Assembly (NCBI GenBank): GCA_018820275.1 | Contig: JAHJOO010000023.1 | Span: 1 to 50,740, forward strand | DNA: 50,740 nt | Direction: 5' to 3' | Source: Alphaproteobacteria bacterium | GTDB taxonomy: Bacteria > Pseudomonadota > Alphaproteobacteria > Caulobacterales > Caulobacteraceae | Part shown: in pieces, positions 16,887 to 25,793 of the stretch | How the letters are laid out: each line of letters opens with the position of its first letter | Numbering within the stretch: position 1 is the first letter of the stretch | Notes under the pieces: generated by a model | What the model saw: the letters and a program-made list of their open reading frames with translations, nothing else | Databases searched by the model: none | Told to the model about the DNA's origin: nothing | Position numbers and translations under genes: made by a program

Positions 16887-18983
16887 ATGGGGACACACTT
16901 CAACTGCAAGCTGGATGACGGGACGTGGCGGGCGCTGTTCGGGCGCTGGCACGCGGGGGAGGACGCGCGGGCGCTGAGGCGGGAGGCGGGGGTGTCGGCG
17001 GACACCTGGTCGTCCAACGCCAAGCGGCTGGAGATGCGGCTGCGCGACCTGCCGCCCGATCATCCGGGCCGGCGGCGGGCGCCGCCGCACGCCGAGCGGG
17101 CGGACGACTGGAAACATCCGCGCAGCCGGCTGACCGAGGGGGAATGGCGGGCGCTGTTCGTGCTGAGGGCGCAGGGGGTGCCGGACACGGTGCTGTGCGC
17201 GCGGTACGGGATCGCCCCGGCGACGATCTGTTGCCAGGCCAAGGTGCGGGGGCTGGAGCGGCCGCGCGGGCTGGCGGGGGCGGGGCGGACGGACGGGCCC
17301 CACCCGGGTTCGCCCGAAGGGCTCACCGTCCCTGCCCCTGAAAGGGCGGGAGAGGGCTTGGCCGGGGTGGAGATCGTGATGGGGGATCCGGCGCGGACCC
17401 TGGCCTCGTTCGACGGGGCGATCGCGGAGGCGGGGCGGCGGGCGGACTTCGCGCGCGTGACCGAGGCGTGCCGGGCGAAGCTGTCGGTGAAGCGGGCGCT
17501 TTTTAGTGGGGACTATCGCCCGGAGGGCTACGTGAGTCCCCACGCCCCGGGGGGCGGGGACGATCGCCCTGCGGGCTACGTGAGTCCCCAGACCCCGGAG
17601 GGTGGGGACCATCGCGCGGGGAGCGACGACCAAACGTCCGACGACGGGGCGGGCGTCGCGGCGGAGCCACCGGCGCCTCTGGTTCTGCGGGCGGCGCAGC
17701 GGGCGCCGGAGGGGGAGTGGGCGACCTGGCTGTTCCTGGGCGGGCGCGGGGCGGGGAAGACTCTGGCGGGGGCCAGCTGGCTGGCCGACCGGGCCGAGGC
17801 TCTGGGGACCGGCGGGCGGCTGGCGCTGGTGGGGCCGACGCTGCACGACGTGCGCGAGGTGATGGTGGAGGGGCCGTCCGGCGTGCTGGGCCTGCCGCGC
17901 TGGGACGAGGCGCGGTTCGGGGGGCGGCGGCCGGTCTATGAGGCCGGGCGGCGGCGGCTGGTGTTTCCGAACGGGGCGGTGGCGCAGGCGTTCTCGGCCG
18001 AGGATCCCGACAGTCTGAGGGGGCCGCAGTTCGCCGCGGCCTGGGCCGACGAGTTCTGCGCCTGGCGCGAGGGGGAGGCGACCCTGGCCCTGTTGCGGAT
18101 GGGGCTGAGGCTGGCGGGCGGGCCGGGGGAGGCGCCGCGCCTGTGCGTGACCACCACGCCGCGGCCGACGGCGGCGCTGAGGCGGCTGAGGGCCGAGCCG
18201 GGGCTGGTGCAGACCCATGCGGCGACGCACGACAACGCCGACCATCTGGCCCCGGGCTTCGTCGCCGGGCTGGAGCGGCTGTACGGCGGCACGCGGCGCG
18301 CGGCGCAGGAGATCGAGGGCCGGGTGGTGGAGGCCGAGGGCGGGCTGTTCACGGCGGAGATGTTGAGCCTCGCGCGGGGGAGGGCTTTTTTAGCCGGGGG
18401 CTACCGCCCTTCGGGCTGCTTGAGCCCCCGGACCCCCGGGCGCGTGGTCATCGGCGTCGATCCGACGGCGACGGCGGGGGGCGACGCCTGCGGCATCGTG
18501 GTGGTGGCGCGCGTGGGCGAGGCGGCGGTGGTGCTGGCCGACCGGACCGTGGCGGGGGTCAGCCCGCGGCGCTGGGCCCGGCGCGTGGCGGCGGCGGCCG
18601 ACGAGTTCGGGGCCGTGCGCGTGGTGGCCGAGGTCAACCAGGGCGGCGACATGGTGCGCGCCGTGCTGCGCGCCTCGGGCTGCGCCGTGCCGGTGCGCGA
18701 GGTGCGGGCCACGCGCGGCAAGCGGCTGAGGGCCGAGCCGGTGGCGGCGCTGTACGAACAGGGGCGGGTGGCGCACGCCGCCGGGCTGGGGCCGCTGGAG
18801 GAGGAGCTGATGGCGCTGGGGCAGGCGGGGGCGGGCAGTCTGGACCGCGCCGACGCCCTGGTCTGGGCCGTGACCGACCTGCTGATCGACGGGGCGCGCG
18901 GGGCCGGGCGGCCGGGGGTACGGGCGCTGGACCTGGGCGGGCGGCCCGGCTGGGGGCTCGCGGGGCGGGGCGCGGGCTGGTAG
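16887..18983 (+). CDS. Terminase large subunit (phage/GTA type) with N-terminal extension
   Basis: 698 residues. Residues about 280-480 are the packaging ATPase: Walker A LGGRGAGKT (Lys291), Walker B AAAWADEFCAW and the coupling motif VTTTPRP. Residues about 515-670 are the RNase H-like nuclease: GVDPTATAGGD, VAEVNQGGDM and DRADALVWAVTDLL keep the acidic metal ligands. It resembles the gene transfer agent TerL (gp2 class), which is about 420-450 residues. The extra 250 N-terminal residues hold two helix-turn-helix-like repeats (TWRALFGRWHAGEDARALRR and EWRALFVLRAQGVPDTVLCA, each followed by a second helix) and a linker with tandem 16-residue repeats; see findings. No portal, protease or capsid gene follows. 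It is a lone terminase, 163 nt after the STAND gene and 9 nt before a flavoprotein gene. Confidence 0.9.
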   Translation: MGTHFNCKLDDGTWRALFGRWHAGEDARALRREAGVSADTWSSNAKRLEMRLRDLPPDHPGRRRAPPHAERADDWKHPRSRLTEGEWRALFVLRAQGVPDTVLCARYGIAPATICCQAKVRGLERPRGLAGAGRTDGPHPGSPEGLTVPAPERAGEGLAGVEIVMGDPARTLASFDGAIAEAGRRADFARVTEACRAKLSVKRALFSGDYRPEGYVSPHAPGGGDDRPAGYVSPQTPEGGDHRAGSDDQTSDDGAGVAAEPPAPLVLRAAQRAPEGEWATWLFLGGRGAGKTLAGASWLADRAEALGTGGRLALVGPTLHDVREVMVEGPSGVLGLPRWDEARFGGRRPVYEAGRRRLVFPNGAVAQAFSAEDPDSLRGPQFAAAWADEFCAWREGEATLALLRMGLRLAGGPGEAPRLCVTTTPRPTAALRRLRAEPGLVQTHAATHDNADHLAPGFVAGLERLYGGTRRAAQEIEGRVVEAEGGLFTAEMLSLARGRAFLAGGYRPSGCLSPRTPGRVVIGVDPTATAGGDACGIVVVARVGEAAVVLADRTVAGVSPRRWARRVAAAADEFGAVRVVAEVNQGGDMVRAVLRASGCAVPVREVRATRGKRLRAEPVAALYEQGRVAHAAGLGPLEEELMALGQAGAGSLDRADALVWAVTDLLIDGARGAGRPGVRALDLGGRPGWGLAGRGAGW
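17507..17610. repeat. Tandem 48-bp palindromic repeat inside the terminase gene
   Basis: Two full units (17507-17554, 17555-17602) and a partial third (17603-17610 onward) with exactly 48 bp period. Each unit holds an imperfect hairpin: TGGGGACT at 17507-17514 pairs with AGTCCCCA at 17535-17542, with CGCCC/GGGC inside. They are translated in frame as GDYRPEGYVSPHAPGG, GDDRPAGYVSPQTPEG and GDHRAG. The element is in a linker between the N-terminal extension and the ATPase domain, a place where insertions can be tolerated. Confidence 0.8.
18396..18429. repeat. Further palindromic element of the same kind in the terminase gene
   Basis: GGGGGCT (18396-18402) pairs with AGCCCCC (18423-18429), with GCCC-TTC-GGGC inside, giving a strong double hairpin. 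It follows a T run (CTTTTTTAG at 18385-18393) just as the first tandem unit follows CTTTTTAG at 17500-17506, and it is translated as GGYRPSGCLSPRTPG, close to the tandem units. It lies between the ATPase and nuclease domains, again a linker. This supports a small dispersed repeat family with two separate insertions. Confidence 0.7.
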
Positions 18984-18992
18984 GGGCCGGGG

Positions 18993-20183
18993 ATGGCAGG
19001 CAGCGAGCTGGACGTCCTGATCGTCGGCGCCGGCGCGGCGGGGATGATGTGCGCGGTCGAGGCCGGGCGCCGGGGCCGGTCCGTGCGCGTGATCGACCAC
19101 GCCCGCGCGCCGGGCGAGAAGATCCGCATCTCGGGCGGGGGGCGGTGCAACTTCACCAATCTGGAGGGCGACCGGGTCGAGCGGTATCTGGGGCAGAACC
19201 CGCGCTTTGCCACCTCGGCGCTGAAGCGGTTCGGGCCGCGCGACTTCATCGCCCGCGTCGACCGGGCGGGCATCGCCTGGCACGAGAAGACCCTGGGCCA
19301 GCTGTTCTGCGACGACTCGGCCAGGCAGATCGTCCGCATGCTGACGGATGGCATGGCCGAGGCGGGGGCGCGGCTGTCGACCGGGGTCTCGGTGGAGCGG
19401 CTGGCGCGGGTCGGGGACCGGTTCGAGGCGGCGCTGTCGGACGGGAGCACGGCGCGGGCGGCCTCGCTGGTGCTGGCCACCGGCGGCAAGTCGATCCCCA
19501 AGATGGGGGCCACGGGCTGGGCCTGGGACACGGCGCGGCGCTTGGGCCTGACGGTGACGGAGACGCGGCCGGCGCTGGTGCCGCTGACCTTCGACCCGGA
19601 CTGGCTGGCGCGCTGGGCCCCGCTGAGCGGCCTGTCGGTGGACGCGGTGGTGGAGGGCGGCGGGGCGCGCTTCCGCGAGGGGCTGCTGTTCACCCACCGC
19701 GGGCTGAGCGGGCCGTCGATCCTGCAGATCAGCAGCTACTGGCGCGAGGGGGAGGCGATCACGCTCGGCCTGGCCCCGGACCGGGACGTGGGCGCCGAGA
19801 TCCGCGCGGCCAAGGTCGGCAACGGCAGGCAGATGCTGCACACGGCGCTGGGCCAGATCGTGCCGCGCCGGCTGGCCGAGGCGGTGGCGGCGCACGAGGG
19901 CCTGGGCGGCAAGCTGGCGGAGATCGGCGACAAGAGGCTGGCCGCGCTGGACGCCGCGATCAACGGCTGGACCGTCAAGCCGACGGGGTCGGAGGGCTAC
20001 CGCACCGCCGAGGTGACCCTGGGCGGGGTGGCGACCGACCAGCTGGACCAGCAGACGATGATGGCGAAGTCCGTGCCCGGACTGTTCGTGATCGGCGAGG
20101 CGGTGGACGTGACGGGCTGGCTGGGCGGCTATAATTTCCAGTGGGCCTGGTCGTCGGGCTGGGCCGCCGGGCAGGTGTGCTGA
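18993..20183 (+). CDS. BaiN/RdsA-like NAD(P)/FAD-dependent oxidoreductase (HI0933 family)
   Basis: 396 residues. The N-terminal Rossmann site is DVLIVGAGAAGMMCAVEAGRRG and RVIDHA, then GEKIRISGGGRCNFTN, the signature of HI0933-like flavoproteins. Also visible are FCDDSARQIV, VLATGGKSIPKMGATGWAW, ETRPALVPLTF, FREGLLFTHRGLSGPSILQISSYW and VTLGGV, ending in GEAVDVTGWLGGYNFQWAWSSGWAAG, where the FAD pyrophosphate is bound. Cytosolic. BaiN acts on bile acids in gut bacteria, but here the substrate is unknown, and this family is near universal in bacteria. Start ATG 18993 is 9 nt after the terminase stop. Confidence 0.93.
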   Translation: MAGSELDVLIVGAGAAGMMCAVEAGRRGRSVRVIDHARAPGEKIRISGGGRCNFTNLEGDRVERYLGQNPRFATSALKRFGPRDFIARVDRAGIAWHEKTLGQLFCDDSARQIVRMLTDGMAEAGARLSTGVSVERLARVGDRFEAALSDGSTARAASLVLATGGKSIPKMGATGWAWDTARRLGLTVTETRPALVPLTFDPDWLARWAPLSGLSVDAVVEGGGARFREGLLFTHRGLSGPSILQISSYWREGEAITLGLAPDRDVGAEIRAAKVGNGRQMLHTALGQIVPRRLAEAVAAHEGLGGKLAEIGDKRLAALDAAINGWTVKPTGSEGYRTAEVTLGGVATDQLDQQTMMAKSVPGLFVIGEAVDVTGWLGGYNFQWAWSSGWAAGQVC

Positions 20184-20386
20184 TCCGCCGCTTGCTTTCC
20201 GCGACGGCATCCTCAACTGTGAGGACGCGGGACGGGCCCCTCTGGCGCGTCCGGGCCCGGCCCCCCTCTGCCGGAACCCGGATACGTGATGTCGGACCGC
20301 ATCGGGCGCTCCGGCGTTCGACCGGTCCCCAAAGCCGCGGACCCGGGCGCCCGACCCCCTTTCTGGTCCCAACCCGCGGAGCCGCG

Positions 20387-20716
20387 ATGCCTCTCCTGAT
20401 GTGCCCGAACGACGACTCGCCCATGCAGACGGTGGAGCGCTCGGGCGTCCAGTTCGACATGTGCCCCAAATGCCGCGGCGTCTGGCTGGACCGCGGCGAG
20501 CTGGAGAACCTGATGCAGGCGGCCGTCAACGATGCGCCCGCGCCGCAACCCGCCGCCGCCCCGCCCCCGCCCCGGCCCCAGGCCCCGCCGCCCCACCAGC
20601 CGTGGGGCCACGGCGAGCGCGGCGAATACGGCGAACGCGGCGAGTATGGAGAGCGCGGCGAGTACGGCCGCGGCTACGGCAAGAAGCGCGGCTCCATCTT
20701 CGACATCTTCGACTGA
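20387..20716 (+). CDS. TFIIB-type zinc-ribbon protein with GERGEY repeats
   Basis: 109 residues from ATG 20387. Residues 1-45 are a zf-TFIIB domain: LMCPNDDSPM then FDMCPKCRGVWLDRGELENL, with Cys6, Cys28 and Cys31 and a further ligand position; the WLDRGELE tail is typical. A Pro/Ala linker follows, then three near-exact GERGEY repeats (15-bp DNA period) and a basic KKRGSIFDIFD end. The family is small, cytosolic and uncharacterised. The repeats are probably a flexible, expandable tail. It stands alone between the flavoprotein and a convergent gene; the 20184-20386 gap before it has no gene that I can see. Confidence 0.88.
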   Translation: MPLLMCPNDDSPMQTVERSGVQFDMCPKCRGVWLDRGELENLMQAAVNDAPAPQPAAAPPPPRPQAPPPHQPWGHGERGEYGERGEYGERGEYGRGYGKKRGSIFDIFD

Positions 20717-20723
20717 GCCGCGC

Positions 20724-22436
20724 TCAGGCGGCGAGGCCGGCCTTGCGCATCAGCTGACGGATGGGTCCGACCTCGTCCGGGGCCGCGCCGAGCGCGCCCC
20801 GGACCTCGGGCACGCGCAGCATCTTCATGACCTCGGCCTTGGCGCGGTCGGCGCAGGGGCCCGTGGGGCCCGTCTCGCCCGCCGCCAGCTTCAGCAGCAC
20901 GCGCAGACGCGCCGGCAGCGGGGCCCCCGCGCGGGCCAGCTGGGCGACGATCCGGGCCTCGGCTTCCACCGTGCCGCCGACGGCCCCGATGGCGGTCAGG
21001 ATCTGGTCCTCGTCGGCCGCCGACAGGGCGGAGGCGCGCACCGAGCGCTGCAGGGCGGCCAACGAGGCCAGGGCGTGCGACTGGCCGTCCGCGTGGCGCC
21101 GCATCTCGCTTTCGAACCTCAGCGAGCCGACGCAGGCCGACAGCCAGCGCGCCGCGGACCGCTTGTTGGCGACGCCGGTGACGTTCTCGCACAGCCGGGT
21201 CAGCTGCTCGGCCTCGCACAGCACGGTGTCGCAATCCTTGACGTAGGCGGCGACGAAATCGGCGGTGACCAGGCTTCGGGACCGCTCGGTGAAGGCGTTC
21301 TGGATCTCCTCCAGCGTCAGCAGCCGTCCGGCTGTGGCCGTGAGGGTCAGGGCGAGCCCGCGCAGGATGTCGATCTCGCCGGCGGCGTCGCGCGGCCGCA
21401 GACGTCGCGGGCTCATCAGTTCCCGGAGCACCATGCGCGCCAGGGCCGCGCCGAGCATGGGGAATTCGCCCGCCTCGAGCCGGGCACCGAGCCGGGCGGC
21501 GGGCCCTTCGACGGTCGGAATCAGCAGGTCAAGCCGGGGGTCCTGGGCGATCAGGGCGTCGATCTCGCGCGGGGCCACCATGCGAACCACCGCCGCGAGG
21601 CTGGCGCCCTGGTCGAGCGACGGGCCCAGCACCTCGGCGAGGCCGGTTCGCGCGGACATCAGTTCGCACAGGATCTGCTCGATCGCGACCATCACCAGGG
21701 CGCGGGGGGCGCCCTCGGCCGGCGCGGCCGCGGCCAGGGTCATCAGGCGGTCGAGCCGGGCCCGCGCGCCCTTCACCCCCTTCAGCGCGCCGGCGATCAC
21801 GCCGCCCATGACGAAGGCGCGGTCCGAGGTCCCCGCCAGCCGGTGGGCGAGGTCGGCGAGGCTGCGGCTTTCAAGGTCCGGGAACAGGTTGCGGCGGCCG
21901 GCGGCGACCAGCCGCTCGATCGTCTGGTCGGCCAGCTTCTGATAGTGCCGCATCAGCTCGTGCACGGGCTGGCCCACGGCCTGGCTTTCGGGCACGGCCA
22001 CCTTCTGCACCGCGTGCTGCAGTTCGACGCCCGCCGCCTCCAGCCGCTCGGCCAGGTCGGGCCGGTGCAGCAGTTCGAACGGCGTCGCGCCCTGCCGTTG
22101 CAGCCAGTCCTCGAGCACGCGCCCCAGAAGCTCGCGGGCCTGGGGGGAATAGAGGTCCTGCGGGCCGCCGCACCTCGGACCGGCCTGGTCGTCGGGCACC
22201 ACGCGCTTGCGCTTCACCTCCGGGGCCCCGCGGTTCAGCACGGTCAGGCTGGTGAATTCGAGCGTCTCGGGGTCGAGGGTTTCCTTGGTCACCCGGACCG
22301 CGGCGGCGCGGTCGTCGCGCAGCAGATCCTCGGCCGCCTCGACGGCCGCCTTGCGGTCCTCCGTGGCCATCAGCAGGCTCCACGGCGCCGGCGCCGTCTT
22401 GCGGATGAAGACCTCGTAGTGGATGGCCCCGGACAT
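20724..22436 (-). CDS. Large helical protein of unknown function, divergent from chvI
   Basis: 570 residues, no signal peptide or membrane segment. The first 80 residues look like a small alpha/beta unit (YEVFIRKTAPAPWSLLMA, ALL-type helix, VTKETLDPETLEFTSLTVLN), then the rest is almost all helix with many Leu, Ala and Arg, containing LYSPQARELLGRVLEDWL, HELMRHYQKLADQTIERL and PRALVMVAIEQILCELM. This looks like an alpha-solenoid or helical scaffold and could bind proteins or RNA, but I do not recognise a family (DUF2336 was considered). It shares a 176-nt intergenic region with chvI, and such a divergent pair is often co-regulated. Codon use is like the core genome. Confidence 0.85.
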   Translation of the reverse strand: MSGAIHYEVFIRKTAPAPWSLLMATEDRKAAVEAAEDLLRDDRAAAVRVTKETLDPETLEFTSLTVLNRGAPEVKRKRVVPDDQAGPRCGGPQDLYSPQARELLGRVLEDWLQRQGATPFELLHRPDLAERLEAAGVELQHAVQKVAVPESQAVGQPVHELMRHYQKLADQTIERLVAAGRRNLFPDLESRSLADLAHRLAGTSDRAFVMGGVIAGALKGVKGARARLDRLMTLAAAAPAEGAPRALVMVAIEQILCELMSARTGLAEVLGPSLDQGASLAAVVRMVAPREIDALIAQDPRLDLLIPTVEGPAARLGARLEAGEFPMLGAALARMVLRELMSPRRLRPRDAAGEIDILRGLALTLTATAGRLLTLEEIQNAFTERSRSLVTADFVAAYVKDCDTVLCEAEQLTRLCENVTGVANKRSAARWLSACVGSLRFESEMRRHADGQSHALASLAALQRSVRASALSAADEDQILTAIGAVGGTVEAEARIVAQLARAGAPLPARLRVLLKLAAGETGPTGPCADRAKAEVMKMLRVPEVRGALGAAPDEVGPIRQLMRKAGLAA

Positions 22437-22612
22437 GAACGCTCTCTCTACTGAAGGGGCGATGGTGGACCGATCGGCTTAAGGCGGGGTTTCGACGCGC
22501 CCCGGGGACGCCTACGTTGCGCCTTGCTCTCGCCGCGCGGCGGCAGAACGGTTACGCTTTCCGCGCGTTGAAGCTGGACGACGACGTGGGCTGCGGCCCC
22601 AAGGAGACCGAC

Positions 22613-23317
22613 TTGGCCAACATCACCCTGGTGGACGACGACGAGAACATCGTGGCTTCGGTGTCGCTGGCGCTGGAAAGTCACGGCCACAAGGTCACCG
22701 CCCTCCACGACGGCGCCGCCGGCCTCGAGGCGCTGGAGGCGAGCCCGCCCGACCTGGCCATCCTCGACGTGAAGATGCCGCGCATGGACGGGATGGAGGT
22801 GCTGCGCCGGCTGCGCCAGACGTCCAGCCTGCCGGTCATCATCCTGACGTCCAAGGACGAGGAGATCGACGAGATCCTGGGCTTCAACCTCGGGGCCGAC
22901 GACTACATCCACAAGCCGTTCAGCCAGCGCCTGCTGATCGAGCGGGTGAAGGCGCTGCTGCGTCGCACGGGCGCCGAGGGCCAGGAGCCCGAGACCGCCG
23001 GCGATATCGGTGCCCGCGCCATCAAGCGCGGCAAGCTGACCATGGACCCGGCCCGCCACGAGAGCACCTGGGAGGGCAAGCCGGTCAAGCTGACCGTCAC
23101 CGAGTTCCTGCTGCTGCAGGCGCTGGCCCAGCGCCCCGGATTCGTGAAGAGCCGCGACAACCTGATGGACGCCGCCTACGACGATCAGGTCTACGTCGAC
23201 GACCGGACCATCGACAGCCACGTCAAGCGCATGCGCAAGAAGTTCCGGGTCGTGGATCCCGAGTTCGACGCCATCGAGACCCTGTATGGCGTCGGTTATC
23301 GATACCGCGAGAGCTGA
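22613..23317 (+). CDS. chvI: Two-component response regulator ChvI
   Basis: Start chosen at TTG 22613 because AAGGAG (22601-22606) lies 6 nt before it and the protein then begins [10 protein letters not shown] as homologues do. 234 residues. Receiver domain: DDDENIV acidic pocket, phospho-acceptor Asp in [13 protein letters not shown], Thr in ILTSKD and Lys in HKPFS. DNA-binding OmpR-type winged helix from about residue 135: [34 protein letters not shown] and YGVGYRY. It regulates envelope and acid-stress genes in alphaproteobacteria. It overlaps chvG by 32 nt (23286-23317), so the two are one operon. Confidence 0.96.
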   Translation: MANITLVDDDENIVASVSLALESHGHKVTALHDGAAGLEALEASPPDLAILDVKMPRMDGMEVLRRLRQTSSLPVIILTSKDEEIDEILGFNLGADDYIHKPFSQRLLIERVKALLRRTGAEGQEPETAGDIGARAIKRGKLTMDPARHESTWEGKPVKLTVTEFLLLQALAQRPGFVKSRDNLMDAAYDDQVYVDDRTIDSHVKRMRKKFRVVDPEFDAIETLYGVGYRYRES

Positions 23318-24893
23318 GCGCGAGGGCGCCGCGGAGGGTCCGAGGCCGCGCCCGCGTCTGGTGGGGTCGCGGCTCGGCTCGCTGATCCTGATCCTGAACC
23401 TGCTCAGCCTGCTGATCCTGTTCGGCGGCGCGCTGGCGCTGAATGAATGGCGGCGGGGCCTGGTGGAGGCGCGTCAGGAATCCCTGCTGTCCCAGGCCGA
23501 GCTGCTGGCCAATGTGCTGGGCGAGCTGGAGATCACCCAGGGCGAGCCCCGGCCCACGCTCGACGTGGTCGAGGTGCCCAAATGGCTGCGCGACACCTTC
23601 ATCCCGGCCGGTCAGCGCGCCAGCGTCCATGACGCCGACGGCCTGTTCGTGGCCGACAGCTTCCAGGTGTCCGACGAGATCCCGGGCCGCCCCCTGCCGC
23701 CGGTCGGCTCGCGCGAGATGGACCGCATGGAGGCGGCCGCCGAAGCCGGGACCGACCCGCAGGTCGACCGGGCCCGCGCCGCGCTGGCGCTGGAGGTCGA
23801 GGCCGCCCTGAGGGGAGAGCCCCAGGTCGGCCTGCGCCGCTCGGAAACCGGCGAGCGCGTCGTCTCGGTTTCCGTTCCGATCCGCCACGTGCGGCAGGTC
23901 CTGGGGGTGCTGACGCTGGAGGCGGCCGACGTCGACGCCATCCTGGCGGCCCAGCGCGCCGCCCTGATGCCCTTCGCCCTGGTGGCGCTGGCGGTGTCGC
24001 TGCTGTCGTCGCTGCTGCTGCACATCTTCGTGGTGCGGCCCATCATGCGGCTGTCGGCGGCGGCGGACCAGGTGCGGATGCAGCGCGCGCGGGCCATCTC
24101 CTTCCCCGACCTGGAGGGGCGCAAGGACGAGATCGGCGACCTGGCGCGGTCGCTGGAGACCATGACGACCACGCTGTCGGAGCGGATGGACGCGATCGAG
24201 CGGTTCGCCGCCGACGTCTCGCACGAGATCAAGAACCCCCTGACCTCGATCCGGTCGGCGCTGGAGACGCTGGAGCTGGTCAAGACCCCGGCCCAGCGCG
24301 AACGGCTGACCGCCCTTCTGCAACAGGACGTCCGCCGGCTGGACCGTCTGATCACCGACATCTCCAACGCCTCGCGGCTGGACGCCGAACTGGCGCGGGA
24401 CCGCCTGCGCAGCGTCGATCTGCACGCCCTGCTGGCCGATGTGGTGGGCGTCTATCGCGACTCGCCCCGGGCGGGCGCCGCGCCGGTCGGGTTCCGCACG
24501 GAGATCGCCGGTCCCGCCCGGCTGACGGGCCGGGACGGGCCTCTGGGCCAGGTGTTCCGCAACCTGATCGACAACGCCCTGTCGTTCAGCCCGGCCGACG
24601 GGACGGTGAGGGTGGCCCTGGCGCGCGACCCCGACGGCTGGCGCGTGACGGTCGAGGACGACGGGCCCGGCATCCCGGCCGAGAACCTGGAGACGGTGTT
24701 CCAGCGCTTCTACACCTCGCGGCCCAAGGGCACGGCCTTCGGCGGCAACTCCGGCCTCGGCCTGTCGATCGTGCGCCAGATCGTCGCCGTGCACGGCGGC
24801 CGGGTCTGGGCCGAGAACCGCGTCGACGGCACAGGCGGCATCGAGGGCGCGCGCTTCAGCGTGGTCCTGCCGGTCGACGGGGCGGCGGGGTGA
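23286..24893 (+). CDS. chvG: Membrane sensor histidine kinase ChvG
   Basis: 535 residues; ATG 23286 lies inside the chvI end, the normal start for this operon; a later in-frame GTG is possible. TM1 is [18 protein letters not shown] (about residue 30-50), a periplasmic sensor domain follows to about 215, TM2 is [20 protein letters not shown], then HAMP and the kinase core. H-box [14 protein letters not shown] holds the phospho-acceptor His; N-box NLIDNAL, G1 DDGPGIP, F-box FYTSRP and G2 GLGLSIV are all intact. It senses envelope state, and in Rhizobiales is held off by ExoR. Stop overlaps hprK start by 4 nt (GTGA). Confidence 0.95.
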   Translation: MASVIDTARAEREGAAEGPRPRPRLVGSRLGSLILILNLLSLLILFGGALALNEWRRGLVEARQESLLSQAELLANVLGELEITQGEPRPTLDVVEVPKWLRDTFIPAGQRASVHDADGLFVADSFQVSDEIPGRPLPPVGSREMDRMEAAAEAGTDPQVDRARAALALEVEAALRGEPQVGLRRSETGERVVSVSVPIRHVRQVLGVLTLEAADVDAILAAQRAALMPFALVALAVSLLSSLLLHIFVVRPIMRLSAAADQVRMQRARAISFPDLEGRKDEIGDLARSLETMTTTLSERMDAIERFAADVSHEIKNPLTSIRSALETLELVKTPAQRERLTALLQQDVRRLDRLITDISNASRLDAELARDRLRSVDLHALLADVVGVYRDSPRAGAAPVGFRTEIAGPARLTGRDGPLGQVFRNLIDNALSFSPADGTVRVALARDPDGWRVTVEDDGPGIPAENLETVFQRFYTSRPKGTAFGGNSGLGLSIVRQIVAVHGGRVWAENRVDGTGGIEGARFSVVLPVDGAAG

Positions 24894-25315
24894 CCCTCCC
24901 GCCGCTGCACGCCACCTGCGCGGCCCTGTTCGGGCCCGCGGGCTGGACCGGGGTCCTGCTGATCGGCCCCTCCGGCGCCGGCAAGAGCGATCTGGCGCTG
25001 CGGCTGATCGCGGACGGTGCCCGGCTGGTCGCCGACGATGCGACCCGGGTGTGGCGCGAGGGCGACGGTCTGCATGCGGCCTGTCCGGAGACCATCGCCG
25101 GCCGGATGGAGGTGCGCGGTCTGGGGATCGTCGGCGCGCCCGGCCGGCCCGTGACGCGCCTCGGGCTGGTCGTGGCCTGCGCCGAGGCCGCGCCGGAACG
25201 GCTGCCGGATCCGGAGCTCTGGAGCCATGCCGGCGTCGATCTGCCGCTGATCCGGGTGGACGCCCGCGCGCCGTCGGCGGCGGCGGTGGTGCGTCACGCG
25301 ATCCGACGGCTTTGA
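24890..25315 (+). CDS. hprK: HPr kinase/phosphorylase, short alphaproteobacterial form
   Basis: 141 residues from GTG 24890, overlapping chvG by 4 nt. It has only the C-terminal catalytic half of the Gram-positive enzyme, as alphaproteobacterial HprK always does. Walker A is GPSGAGKSDLAL (about residues 26-37), then the motif LVADDATRVW and the signature ACPETIAGRMEVRGLGIV. It phosphorylates and dephosphorylates the Ser46 equivalent of HPr using ATP, so it gates the PTS chain downstream. HPr with the target Ser is encoded at 25790. The link to ChvG/ChvI on one transcript is typical of the clade. Confidence 0.95.
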   Translation: MTLPPLHATCAALFGPAGWTGVLLIGPSGAGKSDLALRLIADGARLVADDATRVWREGDGLHAACPETIAGRMEVRGLGIVGAPGRPVTRLGLVVACAEAAPERLPDPELWSHAGVDLPLIRVDARAPSAAAVVRHAIRRL

Positions 25316-25388
25316 ACTCGGCGCGCTTTGGCCTATCAAGCCCCGCTTGCGGGCCGGACTGGGCCCGGTTGCGGGGATCGCTCCCTTC

Positions 25389-25793
25389 ATGATCGGTCTG
25401 GTGATCGTCACCCACGGGGGCCTGGCGTCGGAGTTTCTGGCCGCCATGGAGCACGTCGTCGGGCCCCAGCGGGGCGTGGCCGCGATCTGCATCGGGCCGG
25501 ACGACGACATGGAGCGCCGCCGCCGCGACATCGTCGACGCCGCCCAGGCCGTGGACGACGGCCGCGGCGTGATCCTGCTGACCGACATGTTCGGCGGCAC
25601 GCCCTCCAACCTGGCCATTTCGGTGATCGAGGAGACCGGCGCCGAGGTCATCGCCGGGCTGAACCTGCCCATGCTGATCAAGCTGGCCGGGGTGCGCGGA
25701 CGCGAGCCGATGGAGGCCTGCGTGGCCCACGCCCAGGACGCCGGGCGCAAATATATCTCGGTCGCGTCCTGGGTGCTGTCGGGGGACAAATGA
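25389..25793 (+). CDS. PTS system EIIA component, mannose-family (EIIA-Man)
   Basis: 134 residues from ATG 25389; an open frame upstream is not needed. It accepts phosphate from HPr on His9 (MIGLVIVTHGG). DMFGGTPSNLAI is the typical second signature of EIIA-Man. There are no EIIB, C or D genes here, so this is probably a regulatory PTS branch, not a sugar importer, as in other alphaproteobacteria. Its stop overlaps the ATG of the HPr gene by 4 nt (ATGA at 25790). Cytosolic. Confidence 0.94.
   Translation: MIGLVIVTHGGLASEFLAAMEHVVGPQRGVAAICIGPDDDMERRRRDIVDAAQAVDDGRGVILLTDMFGGTPSNLAISVIEETGAEVIAGLNLPMLIKLAGVRGREPMEACVAHAQDAGRKYISVASWVLSGDK

Noticed and set aside
17507..17610. CRISPR array
   Set aside because: The 48-bp tandem units have no unique spacers, are translated in frame and no cas gene is near.
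16887..20183. Prophage or full gene transfer agent cluster
   Set aside because: Only the terminase is present; no portal, protease, capsid, tail, integrase or lysis gene in the window.
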